DNA of 33,985 nucleotides from the NCBI GenBank assembly GCA_031265435.1, contig JAISCR010000154.1, forward strand, positions 1-33,985. The letters are read 5' to 3'. Under the pieces are notes generated by a model, which made no database searches, had not been told where the DNA came from, and worked only from the letters and a program-made list of their open reading frames with translations. Positions 23,842 to 32,755 of this stretch are shown here, in pieces (the stretch's first letter is position 1; the number at the start of each line of letters is the position of its first letter). The DNA is from Treponema sp. (lineage in GTDB: Bacteria; Spirochaetota; Spirochaetia; Treponematales; Breznakiellaceae). The position numbers and the translations under genes are program-made.

Positions 23842-24405
23842 ATGAAGAAAACTGAGATACGCAGCACAACGGTTTTGGCTGTCCGCAGAAACGGACAGGT
23901 TGCCATGGCAGGGGACGGACAGGTAACCATGGGCGAGACGGTGATGAAGAACAACGCCCGGAAGGTACGACGCCTCATGGACGGCAAGGTTCTCTGCGGA
24001 TTCGCCGGAGCTACCGCTGATGCTTTTACCCTTTTCGATCTTTTTGAAACGAAGCTCAAGGAATACTCAGGGGATCTGCTCCGCGCCGCGGTGGAGCTTG
24101 CCAAAGAATGGCGGACAGACAGAACCTTGCGGCGTCTTGAAGCCCTGCTTCTTGTGGCGGATCTCCAGAAGACCCTGCTCATCTCCGGTACAGGAGATGT
24201 GATTGAACCTGCGGAAGACGCCCTGGCTATCGGGTCGGGCGGGAACTATGCCTATGCCGCAGCCCTTGCCTATCTTGAAGGTTCGGCCTTCAGCGCCGCG
24301 GAAATTGCGGAAAGAAGCCTGAAAATCGCGGGAAATATCTGTATCTATACCAACAGTCAAATAATGCTTGAGGAACTGCCCTCGAAGGAAAAAAATAATG
24401 CCTGA
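23842..24405 (+). CDS. hslV: ATP-dependent protease subunit HslV (ClpQ)
   Basis: HslV is the proteolytic ring of the HslUV protease, an N-terminal threonine hydrolase related to the proteasome beta subunit. It has 187 residues. The catalytic threonine should be T9 ([10 protein letters not shown]), so an eight-residue propeptide must be removed, longer than the single Met of E. coli. Family motifs [27 protein letters not shown] and A-I-G-S-G-G-N-Y-A are intact. CGGAG lies 10 bases before ATG 23842. A TTG two codons earlier is less likely. It overlaps hslU by eight bases. Confidence 0.97.
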   Translation: MKKTEIRSTTVLAVRRNGQVAMAGDGQVTMGETVMKNNARKVRRLMDGKVLCGFAGATADAFTLFDLFETKLKEYSGDLLRAAVELAKEWRTDRTLRRLEALLLVADLQKTLLISGTGDVIEPAEDALAIGSGGNYAYAAALAYLEGSAFSAAEIAERSLKIAGNICIYTNSQIMLEELPSKEKNNA

Positions 24406-25966
24406 ATCAAATTCTCCGGTCATGAAAGAAAACAGAAACCTTGACAAGCTTACTCCACGGGAAATAGTAACAGAGCTTGATAAATACATTGTGGGGCAGA
24501 AGAAAGCCAAACGCGCGGTAGCGGTAGCCCTGAGGAACCGTATGCGGCGGCTCAAGCTGGATCCCGAAATCAGGGAAGACATCGCCCCCAAGAACATCCT
24601 CATGATAGGCCCCACCGGAGTCGGTAAAACCGAAATAGCCCGGCGTCTTGCAAAACTTGCCAATTCACCTTTTATCAAGGTTGAGGCCACCAAGTATACC
24701 GAAGTGGGATACGTTGGCCGGGATGTGGAATCCATGATCAGGGATCTCATGGCCGCCGGAGTTCAGATGGTAAAACAGGAGATGCAGGAATCGGTAAAGG
24801 CGGAAGCGGAGAAGCGGGCCGAAGAAGCCCTGCTGGATCTCCTTTTTCCGGATACCAAAAAAAAGGCAAAGGAAAGCAAGGTTAAGCACCAGCCCGTAGT
24901 CCGTCCCATGGGGACTTTCTCTATAAATCCCGAGGGTGCCAATGGTTCCGGTTTGATCGGAACAGCCATTCAGGTGGGAATTCCCATAGACTACGATGTT
25001 CAAAGCGAAGGGCACTTTGATTCGGTTCCGGAAGAAGAACGGAAAAAGGAGCTTGAGGTGGAAGCTGCCGCGATGAATCAGGGAGGCAAGTCCACGCGGG
25101 AAACATTCCGCCAGTGGCTGAGGGAAGGCAGACTGGAAAACAGATCCGTGGAGATCATGATAAACCAGAATCCCCAGTTTCCGTCTATGGAGATGATGGG
25201 CGGCGGCATGGAGGAGCTTGAATCAAGCCTTTCCGGCATTGCGGGTTTCTTCGGCGCCAATAAAAAGAAGAAGGTAGTTACCGTTGCCCGCGCCCGCGAG
25301 ATTCTCCAGTCGGAGGAAGCGGAAAAACTGATTGACCGTGACCGGGTAAGCGACGAAGCCCGGCAGCGGGTAGAAGAGACAGGCATCGTGTTTATCGACG
25401 AGATCGACAAGATTGCCGTCAAGGGCGACCGCGGCGGCGGGCCGGATGTAAGCCGGGAAGGAGTGCAGCGGGATATACTCCCCATCGTGGAGGGGGCAAG
25501 GGTGAATACCAAATGGGGGCCGGTGAATACCGATCATATCCTGTTTATCGCGGCGGGAGCCTTCACCGTAAGCAAGCCCTCCGATCTGATTCCCGAACTG
25601 CAGGGCCGCTTTCCCCTGAGGGTAGAGCTGGATTCCCTGGGCAAGGAAGAGTTTCTTCAGATACTGACCGAACCCAAGAATGCCCTTACCAAGCAGTATG
25701 CTGGTCTTCTGGGGACTGAAGACGTGGAGATTGAGTTCAGTGCCGAAGCGGTGGAACGCCTGGCCGCCCTGGCCGCGGAGGTAAACTCAAGACTTGAGAA
25801 TATAGGCGCCCGGCGGCTCCATACAATCATGGAAGCCCTGCTGGAGGAACTTTCCTTTGAGGCGCCCGATATTTCGCCGGCAAAGATACCGATTACCGTG
25901 GATTACGTGAACAAAAAGCTTCACGACGCGGTGCAGGATCAGGACTTGGGACGATATATCCTTTAA
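24398..25966 (+). CDS. hslU: ATP-dependent protease ATPase subunit HslU (ClpY), enlarged I-domain
   Basis: HslU is the AAA+ unfoldase ring that feeds substrates into HslV. It has 522 residues against about 440 in E. coli. Walker A G-P-T-G-V-G-K-T is at 71-78, the pore loop G-Y-V-G-R-D at 104-109, and Walker B V-F-I-D-E-I-D at 331-337. The C-terminus ends G-R-Y-I-L, the tail that inserts into HslV. The extra length lies in the I-domain at about 155-231, where a segment with P-V-V-R-P-M-G-T-F and a glutamate-rich stretch replaces a short loop. GAAGGAA precedes ATG 24398 by eight to nine bases. An upstream in-frame TTG lies within hslV and is unlikely to be the start. Confidence 0.97.
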   Translation: MPESNSPVMKENRNLDKLTPREIVTELDKYIVGQKKAKRAVAVALRNRMRRLKLDPEIREDIAPKNILMIGPTGVGKTEIARRLAKLANSPFIKVEATKYTEVGYVGRDVESMIRDLMAAGVQMVKQEMQESVKAEAEKRAEEALLDLLFPDTKKKAKESKVKHQPVVRPMGTFSINPEGANGSGLIGTAIQVGIPIDYDVQSEGHFDSVPEEERKKELEVEAAAMNQGGKSTRETFRQWLREGRLENRSVEIMINQNPQFPSMEMMGGGMEELESSLSGIAGFFGANKKKKVVTVARAREILQSEEAEKLIDRDRVSDEARQRVEETGIVFIDEIDKIAVKGDRGGGPDVSREGVQRDILPIVEGARVNTKWGPVNTDHILFIAAGAFTVSKPSDLIPELQGRFPLRVELDSLGKEEFLQILTEPKNALTKQYAGLLGTEDVEIEFSAEAVERLAALAAEVNSRLENIGARRLHTIMEALLEELSFEAPDISPAKIPITVDYVNKKLHDAVQDQDLGRYIL

Positions 25967-25980
25967 CTGTTTTTTTAAGA

Positions 25981-26010
25981 TACCGATAATTATAAACGGG
26001 AGGATCGGTA
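25981..26010 (+). promoter_or_regulatory. Inverted repeat enclosing the flgB ribosome-binding site
   Basis: TACCGAT (25981-25987) and ATCGGTA (26004-26010) form a perfect 7-bp stem. The 16-base loop contains TATAAA (25991-25996) and the Shine-Dalgarno GGGAGG (25998-26003), four bases before the flgB ATG. In RNA it would present the ribosome-binding site in a loop. In DNA it could be an operator over a promoter. The flanking 25967-25980 is only a short T-rich stretch. Confidence 0.5.
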
Positions 26011-26014
26011 AACA

Positions 26015-26428
26015 ATGAGTACTTTTTCCAAAACGGTAGATCTCCTTCACCGGGGCATGGACGCGAGCCTTGTCCGGGGGGAAGTAATCGCCAACAATCT
26101 CTCCAATGCCAACGTGCCCAACTTCAAGCGCTCCAACGTGAATTTTGAAAGCGAACTCAAGCGGGTTCTTGAAACGGAAGAACGGCAGCCCAGGCTGGAG
26201 CTCACCCTCACCAATCCCAAACACATGCCAAGCTGGAGGCCCGGGGATTACAGGGATGTAGAGATCCGGCGGGTACTGGACTATACAACAAGCTATAACA
26301 ACAACGGAAACAATGTGGATCCCGAACAGGAATTCAACCTGTTTCTGGAAAATCAGTTGAAATATACACTTCTGGCCCAGGCCGAAACCTTCGAGTTCAG
26401 TCAGGTTAACCAGGTATTAAGAGGGTAA
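26015..26428 (+). CDS. flgB: Flagellar proximal rod protein FlgB
   Basis: FlgB is a subunit of the proximal rod of the flagellar motor, exported by the flagellar type III system. It has 137 residues. The rod-family signature V-I-A-N-N-L-S-N-A-N-V-P-N-F-K is at about 24-38. A C-terminal helix E-N-Q-L-K-Y-T-L-L-A-Q-A forms the other half of the coiled rod core. There is no signal peptide, as expected for this export route. It opens the basal-body part of the operon, 48 bases after hslU, and flgC follows after three bases. Confidence 0.97.
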   Translation: MSTFSKTVDLLHRGMDASLVRGEVIANNLSNANVPNFKRSNVNFESELKRVLETEERQPRLELTLTNPKHMPSWRPGDYRDVEIRRVLDYTTSYNNNGNNVDPEQEFNLFLENQLKYTLLAQAETFEFSQVNQVLRG

Positions 26429-26431
26429 TGA

Positions 26432-26893
26432 ATGGGAATTTTTAATGCCATTAACATAGCGGCTTCCGGGATGAGCGCCCAGCGGCTCCGCTCCGACGTG
26501 ATTGCCGACAATATCGCCAATGTGAATACTACCCGTACCGATGAAGGCGGTCCTTACCGCCGCAGCCGGGTGATCCTCCGCCCCAGGGCGGAAAGTCCCT
26601 TCTGGCGTTCACCCTTTCTGCCTGAGTCAATGGATGACGGCATCGGTAAGGGAGTCCGGGTGGTGGAAATCGAAAAAGATTTTTCTACGGAGAACAAGTA
26701 CCGTTACGATCCCACTCATCCCGATGCCATTAAAACGGGCTCCCGCGCCGGTTATGTGGAATTGCCCAATGTGGATATCGTTACGGAAATGGTGGACATG
26801 ATCTCCGCTTCCCGTGCCTACGAAGCCAACGCCGCGGTTGTGGACGGAGCGAAAACCATGTTCCAGCGGGCCCTTGAAATAGGCGGGAGGTAG
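26432..26893 (+). CDS. flgC: Flagellar proximal rod protein FlgC
   Basis: FlgC is a second proximal rod subunit, 153 residues. The N-terminal rod motif reads I-A-A-S-G-M-S-A-Q-R with V-I-A-D-N-I-A-N-V-N-T-T just after. The C-terminal motif V-E-L-P-N-V-D-I-V-T-E-M-V-D-M-I-S-A-S-R is nearly invariant in the family, and A-Y-E-A-N-A follows it. The start lies three bases after the flgB stop with AAGAGGG just upstream. The gap to fliE (73 bases) is the widest within the flagellar set. Confidence 0.98.
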   Translation: MGIFNAINIAASGMSAQRLRSDVIADNIANVNTTRTDEGGPYRRSRVILRPRAESPFWRSPFLPESMDDGIGKGVRVVEIEKDFSTENKYRYDPTHPDAIKTGSRAGYVELPNVDIVTEMVDMISASRAYEANAAVVDGAKTMFQRALEIGGR

Positions 26894-26966
26894 CATGAAG
26901 CCCGGCTTCCCATTGGCTTTGACAGCGCGGTCTTTTGATCGTAACCAATAAGAGGTTGATATAACG

Positions 26967-27350
26967 ATGAGTACGGTAATACTAACGCCCGATATGGTAA
27001 GCGGGGATCATATTCCCTTAAAGCTTACCCATCCAAAACATATAGCCCCGGCGCCCGGACAGTATGCAAATGCGGGCCACCGGATTGAAGATCTGAAAGC
27101 GAAAACCGGCGCCGATATGGTTGTCCGTTCGGGAGCGTTTGAAAAAGCAATGCTGCAGGCGCTGGATGGTGTGTCGGGGGATCAGCAGTTTGCGAGCAAT
27201 CTTGCTCAGCAGGCAGTAACCGATCCCGGATCGGTGGATGTTCATGATATCACCATTGCCCAGGCAAAGGCCCAGATGTCGCTCAATATAACACGGAATA
27301 TTTTGAGCCGTCTGGTGCAGGGCTGGAGGGACATTATAAATACGAGATAA
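26967..27350 (+). CDS. fliE: Flagellar hook-basal body protein FliE
   Basis: FliE is the adapter that joins the MS ring to the rod and is among the first exported substrates. It has 127 residues, slightly longer than the usual 100-110, with an unusual N-terminal 45 residues rich in H and P. The family part is the C-terminal half: F-E-K-A-M-L-Q-A-L-D, then D-V-H-D-I-T-I-A-Q-A-K-A-Q-M-S, then T-R-N-I-L-S-R-L-V-Q-G-W-R-D-I. AGAGG lies 11 bases before the ATG. Its position between flgC and fliF is standard. Confidence 0.95.
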   Translation: MSTVILTPDMVSGDHIPLKLTHPKHIAPAPGQYANAGHRIEDLKAKTGADMVVRSGAFEKAMLQALDGVSGDQQFASNLAQQAVTDPGSVDVHDITIAQAKAQMSLNITRNILSRLVQGWRDIINTR

Positions 27351-27406
27351 TACCTCATTCATATTATAGACAGAGTCTTTTAATCGATAGAGGGGGGAGG
27401 GGATAA

Positions 27407-29110
27407 ATGGAATTTTTACGCAAGATTATTGTCCAGATACGGAATCTCTGGGGAAAGATGGCAATGATCCAAAGGATCATCCTTATCGGGATCGCCGTGG
27501 CGGTGATAGGAGGCATGATTGCCCTTTTCACCATCTCTTCAGCGCCCACACTGGTACCGGTGATCGACGCGCCTATCCGGGACGAGGCCGCGCAGGACAG
27601 GATCATCATGCGGATCAACCAGGAAGGTGTCAAGGCTTCGGTATCGCCTGCGGGAATAGTGCAGGTTAGTGATGACGCAACCGCAAAAAGAATGCGCGGC
27701 ATCCTTATCCGGGAAGACCTTATTCCTTCCGGTACAGATCCCTGGGCGATCTTTGACCGGGATCGCTGGACGATTACCGATTTTGAACGGAATGTAAATC
27801 TCCGCAGGGCGATCACCCAGATGGTGACGGATCACATCAAGGCAATTGATGATGTTGACGATGCCAACGTAACTATAGTGAGCCCTGAACGGGAACTTTT
27901 TGCGGCGGACCAGGATCCGGTAACTGCCAGCGTGGTACTGACTCCCAAACCGGGAAGCGACATTCTTGGCAACCGGAAAAAAATCGAGGGCATACAGAAG
28001 ATCCTCAAATACGCGGTGCAGGGTCTTAGCGACGAGAATATCGCCATTGTCGACACGAACGGAAACCTCCTCAATGACTTTGAAGGCATGGCCGCCTTTG
28101 ACAGACTTTCCCTCATTGAAAAAGAACAGAAACTGATCCTCCAGCAGGAGACGCGTTACAGAGCCTTAATCCTGAAATCTCTGCAGGATATCTACACCAA
28201 AGACCGTGTCCGCGATCTTAACATCAAGATCGAAATGGATATGAGCAAGCGGGCGGTGGATACCGAAGAATACTTCCCCATCACCATCAAGCCGAGAACC
28301 CCCGGCCTTCCCTATGACGATTCGCAGCTGGCACAGTCCATAACCAGGTCTACCAATACTTCCGTCACAAAGTGGGAAGGAACAGGCCTCAACCCCGAAG
28401 GCCCCGCAGGCGTGGAAGGTCAGACCCCCCCGGCCTTCAAGGACATGCAAAACCTCTACGGATCGATGAGCCAGGAAACGCTCTTCAAGAATGAAGAGAT
28501 CAACAAGAAAACAACCCAGGAGGAGAAGAGTCCCCAGATCGACCGGGTAACTGTTTCGGTCAACATCGACGGAAAATGGAAATGGAAGTATACTCAAAAA
28601 GGGAGGCCGGCGATCCTGCCGGACGGTTCTATCGAAAGGGAATACACCCCTGTTCCCGCGGAGGATCTGCGTTCCTCCCAGTATCTTATCCAGAACGCGA
28701 TAGGGTATAATGCGGCAAGGGGAGACGCCGTTACCGTGCAGAATATCCCTGTCGACAGGACAAACCAGTTCAGGGATGAGGATACGGCCTACTTCCGGGA
28801 TCAGCAGATCAGAACCACAATCTTTGTCTTCCTCTCCGGTCTGGTCCTGCTTCTTGTGGGTTTTATCCTGTTCCGTCTTATCACCAGGGAGTTCGAACGG
28901 CGGCGGAGGATCGCGGAAGAACTTCGGGCCCAGCGGGAACAGGCCGCGCGGGACGCGGCTATCGCCAGCGCGGAAGAAGGCGGCGTAGACGTGTCCATCT
29001 CGGTGGAAGAGCGGACGCGCATGGAACTGCAGGAATCTGTAGCCAATATGGCTAAAGAGCATCCTGAAGATGTGGCCCGGCTTATCAGAACATGGTTGTT
29101 GGAGGAATAG
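27407..29110 (+). CDS. fliF: Flagellar MS-ring protein FliF
   Basis: FliF forms the MS ring in the inner membrane that houses the export gate and carries the rotor. It has 567 residues. The first membrane segment is at about 22-44 and the second at about 466-486, with the ring-building motifs between them. Y-R-A-L-I-L-K-S-L-Q-D-I-Y marks a conserved region. The cytoplasmic C-terminus ends E-H-P-E-D-V-A-R-L-I-R-T-W-L, the helix that binds FliG, encoded next. GGGGAGGGG precedes the ATG by six bases. The gene is complete and of normal length. Confidence 0.97.
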   Translation: MEFLRKIIVQIRNLWGKMAMIQRIILIGIAVAVIGGMIALFTISSAPTLVPVIDAPIRDEAAQDRIIMRINQEGVKASVSPAGIVQVSDDATAKRMRGILIREDLIPSGTDPWAIFDRDRWTITDFERNVNLRRAITQMVTDHIKAIDDVDDANVTIVSPERELFAADQDPVTASVVLTPKPGSDILGNRKKIEGIQKILKYAVQGLSDENIAIVDTNGNLLNDFEGMAAFDRLSLIEKEQKLILQQETRYRALILKSLQDIYTKDRVRDLNIKIEMDMSKRAVDTEEYFPITIKPRTPGLPYDDSQLAQSITRSTNTSVTKWEGTGLNPEGPAGVEGQTPPAFKDMQNLYGSMSQETLFKNEEINKKTTQEEKSPQIDRVTVSVNIDGKWKWKYTQKGRPAILPDGSIEREYTPVPAEDLRSSQYLIQNAIGYNAARGDAVTVQNIPVDRTNQFRDEDTAYFRDQQIRTTIFVFLSGLVLLLVGFILFRLITREFERRRRIAEELRAQREQAARDAAIASAEEGGVDVSISVEERTRMELQESVANMAKEHPEDVARLIRTWLLEE

Positions 29111-29113
29111 GAA

Positions 29114-30172
29114 ATGGCAAAGAGCAGCGCTTCATCCGGTGGAGCCATGGCAGGCTCCAAGAAGAAAGGCAATAAAGAATTTACCGGCCGTCAGAAAGCA
29201 GCCATATTCCTCGTGACCATTGGGTCGGAGATCTCCGCGGAGATCTTCAAGTTCCTCCGGGAAGACGAGATTGAAACCCTTACCTTTGAAATTGCCCGGC
29301 TTGAAACCATAGAGCCCGATCAGAAGGACGCCATACTCCAGGAATTCCAGGAACTGATGATGGCTAACCAGTTCATCAGTACAGGCGGTATTGACTATGC
29401 CAGGGAACTCCTCGAAAAATCTCTGGGAAGCCAGAAGGCAATCGATATAATCAACCGTTTGACTTCGAGCCTGCAGGTAAGGCCCTTTGACTTTATTCGC
29501 CGGACAGATCCGGCCCACCTTTTGAACTTTATCCAGCAGGAACATCCGCAGACTATTGCGCTTATCCTCGCATACCTGGAACCCAACAAGGCCAGTGTAA
29601 TTCTGCAGAATCTTCCCCACGAAACCCAGAGCGACGTGGCCCGTAGAATTGCTACTATGGATCGTACAAGCCCCGAAGTACTGCGGGAAGTTGAACGGGT
29701 TCTTGAAAAGAAACTTTCGACCCTGTCAAGCGAAGACTACACCACCGCAGGCGGGGTGGAAAGCATCGTTGAAATCCTCAACCTTGTTGACCGCGCATCC
29801 GAGAAACAGATTATCGAAGCCCTGGAAGACGAAGATCCGGAACTTGCGGAAGAGATCAAGAAGCGGATGTTCGTGTTTGAAGACATTGTCATGCTGGACG
29901 ACCGGGCCATTCAGAAAGTCATGCGGGAAGTGGATTCCCAGGAATTGGCCAAGGCCTTAAAGAGCGTGGATACGGAAGTTCAGGACAAGATTTTCCGCAA
30001 TATGAGTAAACGCGCCGCAGGCATGTTGAAAGAGGACATGGAATACATGGGCCCGGTACGTCTTAAGGACGTGGAAGAAGCCCAGCAGAAGATCGTGTCC
30101 ATCATCAGACATCTTGAAGATACCGGTGAGATTGTTGTTGCCCGCTCCGGTGAAGATGAATTGGTTGTATAG
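29114..30172 (+). CDS. fliG: Flagellar motor switch protein FliG
   Basis: FliG is the rotor protein that interacts with MotA and sets torque and direction. It has 352 residues. After a small polar tail come the N-terminal domain that binds FliF (R-Q-K-A-A-I-F-L-V-T-I-G), the middle domain with E-H-P-Q-T-I-A-L-I-L-A, and the C-terminal domain with M-F-V-F-E-D-I-V-M-L-D-D-R and charged residues that face the stator. Treponemes often have more than one FliG. This copy, inside the fliF-fliJ operon, is most likely the main rotor subunit (inference). It starts three bases after fliF. Confidence 0.97.
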   Translation: MAKSSASSGGAMAGSKKKGNKEFTGRQKAAIFLVTIGSEISAEIFKFLREDEIETLTFEIARLETIEPDQKDAILQEFQELMMANQFISTGGIDYARELLEKSLGSQKAIDIINRLTSSLQVRPFDFIRRTDPAHLLNFIQQEHPQTIALILAYLEPNKASVILQNLPHETQSDVARRIATMDRTSPEVLREVERVLEKKLSTLSSEDYTTAGGVESIVEILNLVDRASEKQIIEALEDEDPELAEEIKKRMFVFEDIVMLDDRAIQKVMREVDSQELAKALKSVDTEVQDKIFRNMSKRAAGMLKEDMEYMGPVRLKDVEEAQQKIVSIIRHLEDTGEIVVARSGEDELVV

Positions 30173-30180
30173 AGGCTGTC

Positions 30181-31140
30181 ATGGTAAAAGCTGTTTTACG
30201 TCCCGGTGAAGTTTCGATGGACCAGAAAAAAGTTGTTCTCGCTTCACCCACATCTTTTCCCGAGCTGGCTCATCTGGCTCTCCAGGAAGAAGAACTTGAA
30301 GAAGTGGAAGAGATCGAGGAAGAGGAGCAGGGCCCTACTGTCGAGGATATGCGCCGGGAAGCGGAAGCATTCAAGCTTCAGTGGGAACAGGAAAGGGAGG
30401 CGATGATCCGTTCCGCCAAAGCAGAAGCCGAAGGCATTGTAAAGGAAGCGGAGGAAGCGGCCTTCCGGGAAGTGAAACGCAAAACAGATGAAGCCCAGGC
30501 ATTGAAACAAAGAGCCGAAGATGAAGCGGAAGAGATAATTGCCGCGGCAAACAGGAAGGCCAAAGAGGTCGAAGATGCTTCCCGTCAGTCATTTGAAGCG
30601 GAACGGAAAGAAGCCGAAGAGCGGGGAAGGATAGCGGGAAGGGACGCAGGTTTTGTCGAAGGCCGGGCCGAAGTGGAACGTCTTGTGCAGCGAACCCAGG
30701 TGGTATTGGAACGGGCCCAGAATCAGCGGGCGGATATCCTTGCAGGCTGTGAACAGGAAATAATCGATCTTGTGCTTCTCATCTCCAGAAAAGTAATTAA
30801 GGTAATTTCGGAAAATCAACGGAACGTAATTATCTCCAATGTGGTACAGGCTCTGCGCAAGGTCAAGGGCCGAGGCAATATTATCATCCGGGTAAACATG
30901 ATGGATGTAAAGCTGACCACCGAACACATCAAGGATTTTATTCAGCTGCTGGAAGGTTCAAAGTCCATCCAGGTGGTGGAAGATTCTTCGATAGACCCGG
31001 GCGGCTGTATCATCGAAACCGACTTTGGAGAAATTGATGCGAGAATCTTGAGTCAGCTTGCGGAACTGGAATCAAAGATTCTGGAAATATCCCCGATCAA
31101 GGGGAAGGCCAAAACTCAAGTCTTGACGGAAGGCGCTTAA
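30181..31140 (+). CDS. fliH: Flagellar export regulator FliH
   Basis: FliH is the peripheral stalk of the flagellar export ATPase, binding FliI and linking it to the C ring. It has 319 residues. A glutamate-rich stretch (about 36-60: E-E-L-E-E-V-E-E-I-E-E) leads into a long alanine/glutamate coiled coil to about 165. The conserved C-terminal domain follows, with I-D-L-V-L-L-I-S-R-K-V-I-K and V-N-M-M-D-V. A late motif S-I-D-P-G-G-C-I-I-E-T-D-F-G is shared with ATP synthase delta/V-type E subunits. It lies eight bases after fliG and one base before fliI. Confidence 0.93.
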   Translation: MVKAVLRPGEVSMDQKKVVLASPTSFPELAHLALQEEELEEVEEIEEEEQGPTVEDMRREAEAFKLQWEQEREAMIRSAKAEAEGIVKEAEEAAFREVKRKTDEAQALKQRAEDEAEEIIAAANRKAKEVEDASRQSFEAERKEAEERGRIAGRDAGFVEGRAEVERLVQRTQVVLERAQNQRADILAGCEQEIIDLVLLISRKVIKVISENQRNVIISNVVQALRKVKGRGNIIIRVNMMDVKLTTEHIKDFIQLLEGSKSIQVVEDSSIDPGGCIIETDFGEIDARILSQLAELESKILEISPIKGKAKTQVLTEGA

Positions 31141-31141
31141 A

Positions 31142-32746
31142 ATGACTGCCATATTTGGAAAATATCTTGAGGTTACCAAGGATGTAGATCCCATCAAGTG
31201 TTCCGGAAAGGTAATAAAGATTCAGGGACTTCTCATTGAAAGCGAGGGGCCTGCGGCAATCATCGGCGAAGTGTGCCGTATAGAAAGCCGCCGGAGCGGA
31301 ATTTCGGTATATGCCGAAGTGGTGGGCCTGCGGGATCGCATCGTGCAGCTTATGGCCTATGAAGAAATCGGCGGACTTGAAATAGGCTGCAGGGTTATTG
31401 CTACCGGAAAACTTCTTGAGGTGGCCGTTTCCAACAAGCTTCTGGGCAGGGTGCTTGACGCCATGGGTAAACCCATCGACGGCAAGGGAGAGATAGAATC
31501 GCCTGTTCACTATCCGGCGATAGCGGTTCCTCCCAATCCGCTTAGCAGAAGGCGCATCACCGAAAGGATCAGTACCGGCATACGGGCAATCGACGGGCTT
31601 CTGTCCGCAGGCCGCGGACAGCGGCTGGGTATCTTTGCCGGTTCAGGCGTCGGTAAGTCAACACTCCTCGGGATGATCGCCAGAAACACAAATGCGGACA
31701 TCAACGTTGTCGCCCTCATCGGTGAACGGGGCCGCGAGGTGAACGACTTTATTGAAAATGATCTGGGGCCGGAAGGTCTTGCCCGTTCCGTGCTGGTGAT
31801 TACTCCTTCCAACTCGCCGCCCCTCTCCCGGCTCCGGGGCGCGTATGTGGCAACCGCAGTCGCCGAGTATTTCCGCGATCAGGGCCTTGATGTAATGCTC
31901 CTTTTCGATTCTGTTACCCGTTTTGCCCGGGCTCAAAGGGAAATCGGACTTGCAACCGGCGAGCCGCCGGCTACCCGCGGTTACACTCCTTCAATGTTTG
32001 ATTCAATGCCGAAGCTTCTGGAACGTTCCGGCACTTCAAACCGCGGCAGCATCACTGCTTTCTATACAGTACTGGTCGATGCCGATGAACTGGATGAACC
32101 TGTATCCGATACGGTACGGGGAATTCTTGACGGCCATATCGTACTTTCCCGAAACATTGCCGAACATTATCACTACCCGGCTATTGATGTGCTGGGCAGT
32201 ATCTCCCGGCTTGACCGTGCGGTTGCAGGACCTGCGACCATGAAGGCCGCAGGTTACATAAGGAATCTCATGGCAGTCTACGCGGAAACGGAAGACCTTA
32301 TCAATGTGGGAGCCTACCAGGCCGGATCCAATCCGGAAATTGACGAAGCTGTGGCAAAGCATAAATCCATCGAAGACTTTCTAATCCAGGCCGTCGATGA
32401 AAAGACAACTCTTGCCGATACCCTTAAAATGATGGGAGAAATTGCGGGCGTCGAAATTCCCGAGACGGAAACCGCCGAGTACCTGCGCAAGGCATTCGGG
32501 GCTTTCAATTTTTCAGGCGGCAGCATTACTGTTCCTGAGTACTTCCCGGAAGACGGAATGTCTGAAAGTGAAACCCCGCAGAATGAAGAGGCCTCCGAAG
32601 CCCTCTACCAAACACGTCAGGACGAAGAACCCCTCACGGAAGAAACTCCGGAAATCCGGGATGAGATTCCTGCCCCCGAAACGGAGGAACTTCCCTTTGA
32701 AGCGTTTCAAAATGAAACCGGTGAACTCCCTCTGATCGATCTGTAG
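31142..32746 (+). CDS. fliI: Flagellum-specific ATPase FliI with acidic C-terminal tail
   Basis: FliI is the hexameric ATPase that energises or primes flagellar protein export, related to F1 beta. It has 534 residues, longer than the common 430-460. Walker A G-S-G-V-G-K-S-T is at 167-174, and L-L-F-D-S-V-T-R-F-A (Walker B) and E-P-P-A-T-R-G-Y-T-P follow. The extra length is about 75 residues after 460, very rich in glutamate (E-T-P-E-I-R-D-E-I-P-A-P-E) and with no recognisable fold. The tail is in the same open frame up to the gap before fliJ, so it is not an obvious frameshift. It might interact with FliH or FliJ (speculative). Confidence 0.97.
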   Translation: MTAIFGKYLEVTKDVDPIKCSGKVIKIQGLLIESEGPAAIIGEVCRIESRRSGISVYAEVVGLRDRIVQLMAYEEIGGLEIGCRVIATGKLLEVAVSNKLLGRVLDAMGKPIDGKGEIESPVHYPAIAVPPNPLSRRRITERISTGIRAIDGLLSAGRGQRLGIFAGSGVGKSTLLGMIARNTNADINVVALIGERGREVNDFIENDLGPEGLARSVLVITPSNSPPLSRLRGAYVATAVAEYFRDQGLDVMLLFDSVTRFARAQREIGLATGEPPATRGYTPSMFDSMPKLLERSGTSNRGSITAFYTVLVDADELDEPVSDTVRGILDGHIVLSRNIAEHYHYPAIDVLGSISRLDRAVAGPATMKAAGYIRNLMAVYAETEDLINVGAYQAGSNPEIDEAVAKHKSIEDFLIQAVDEKTTLADTLKMMGEIAGVEIPETETAEYLRKAFGAFNFSGGSITVPEYFPEDGMSESETPQNEEASEALYQTRQDEEPLTEETPEIRDEIPAPETEELPFEAFQNETGELPLIDL

Positions 32747-32755
32747 CGGTGCACA

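Noticed and set aside
26919..26947. TTGACA in the flgC-fliE gap as a promoter
   Set aside because: The hexamer at 17-base spacing is TAACCA, only two matches to the -10 consensus, and no better spacing rescues it.
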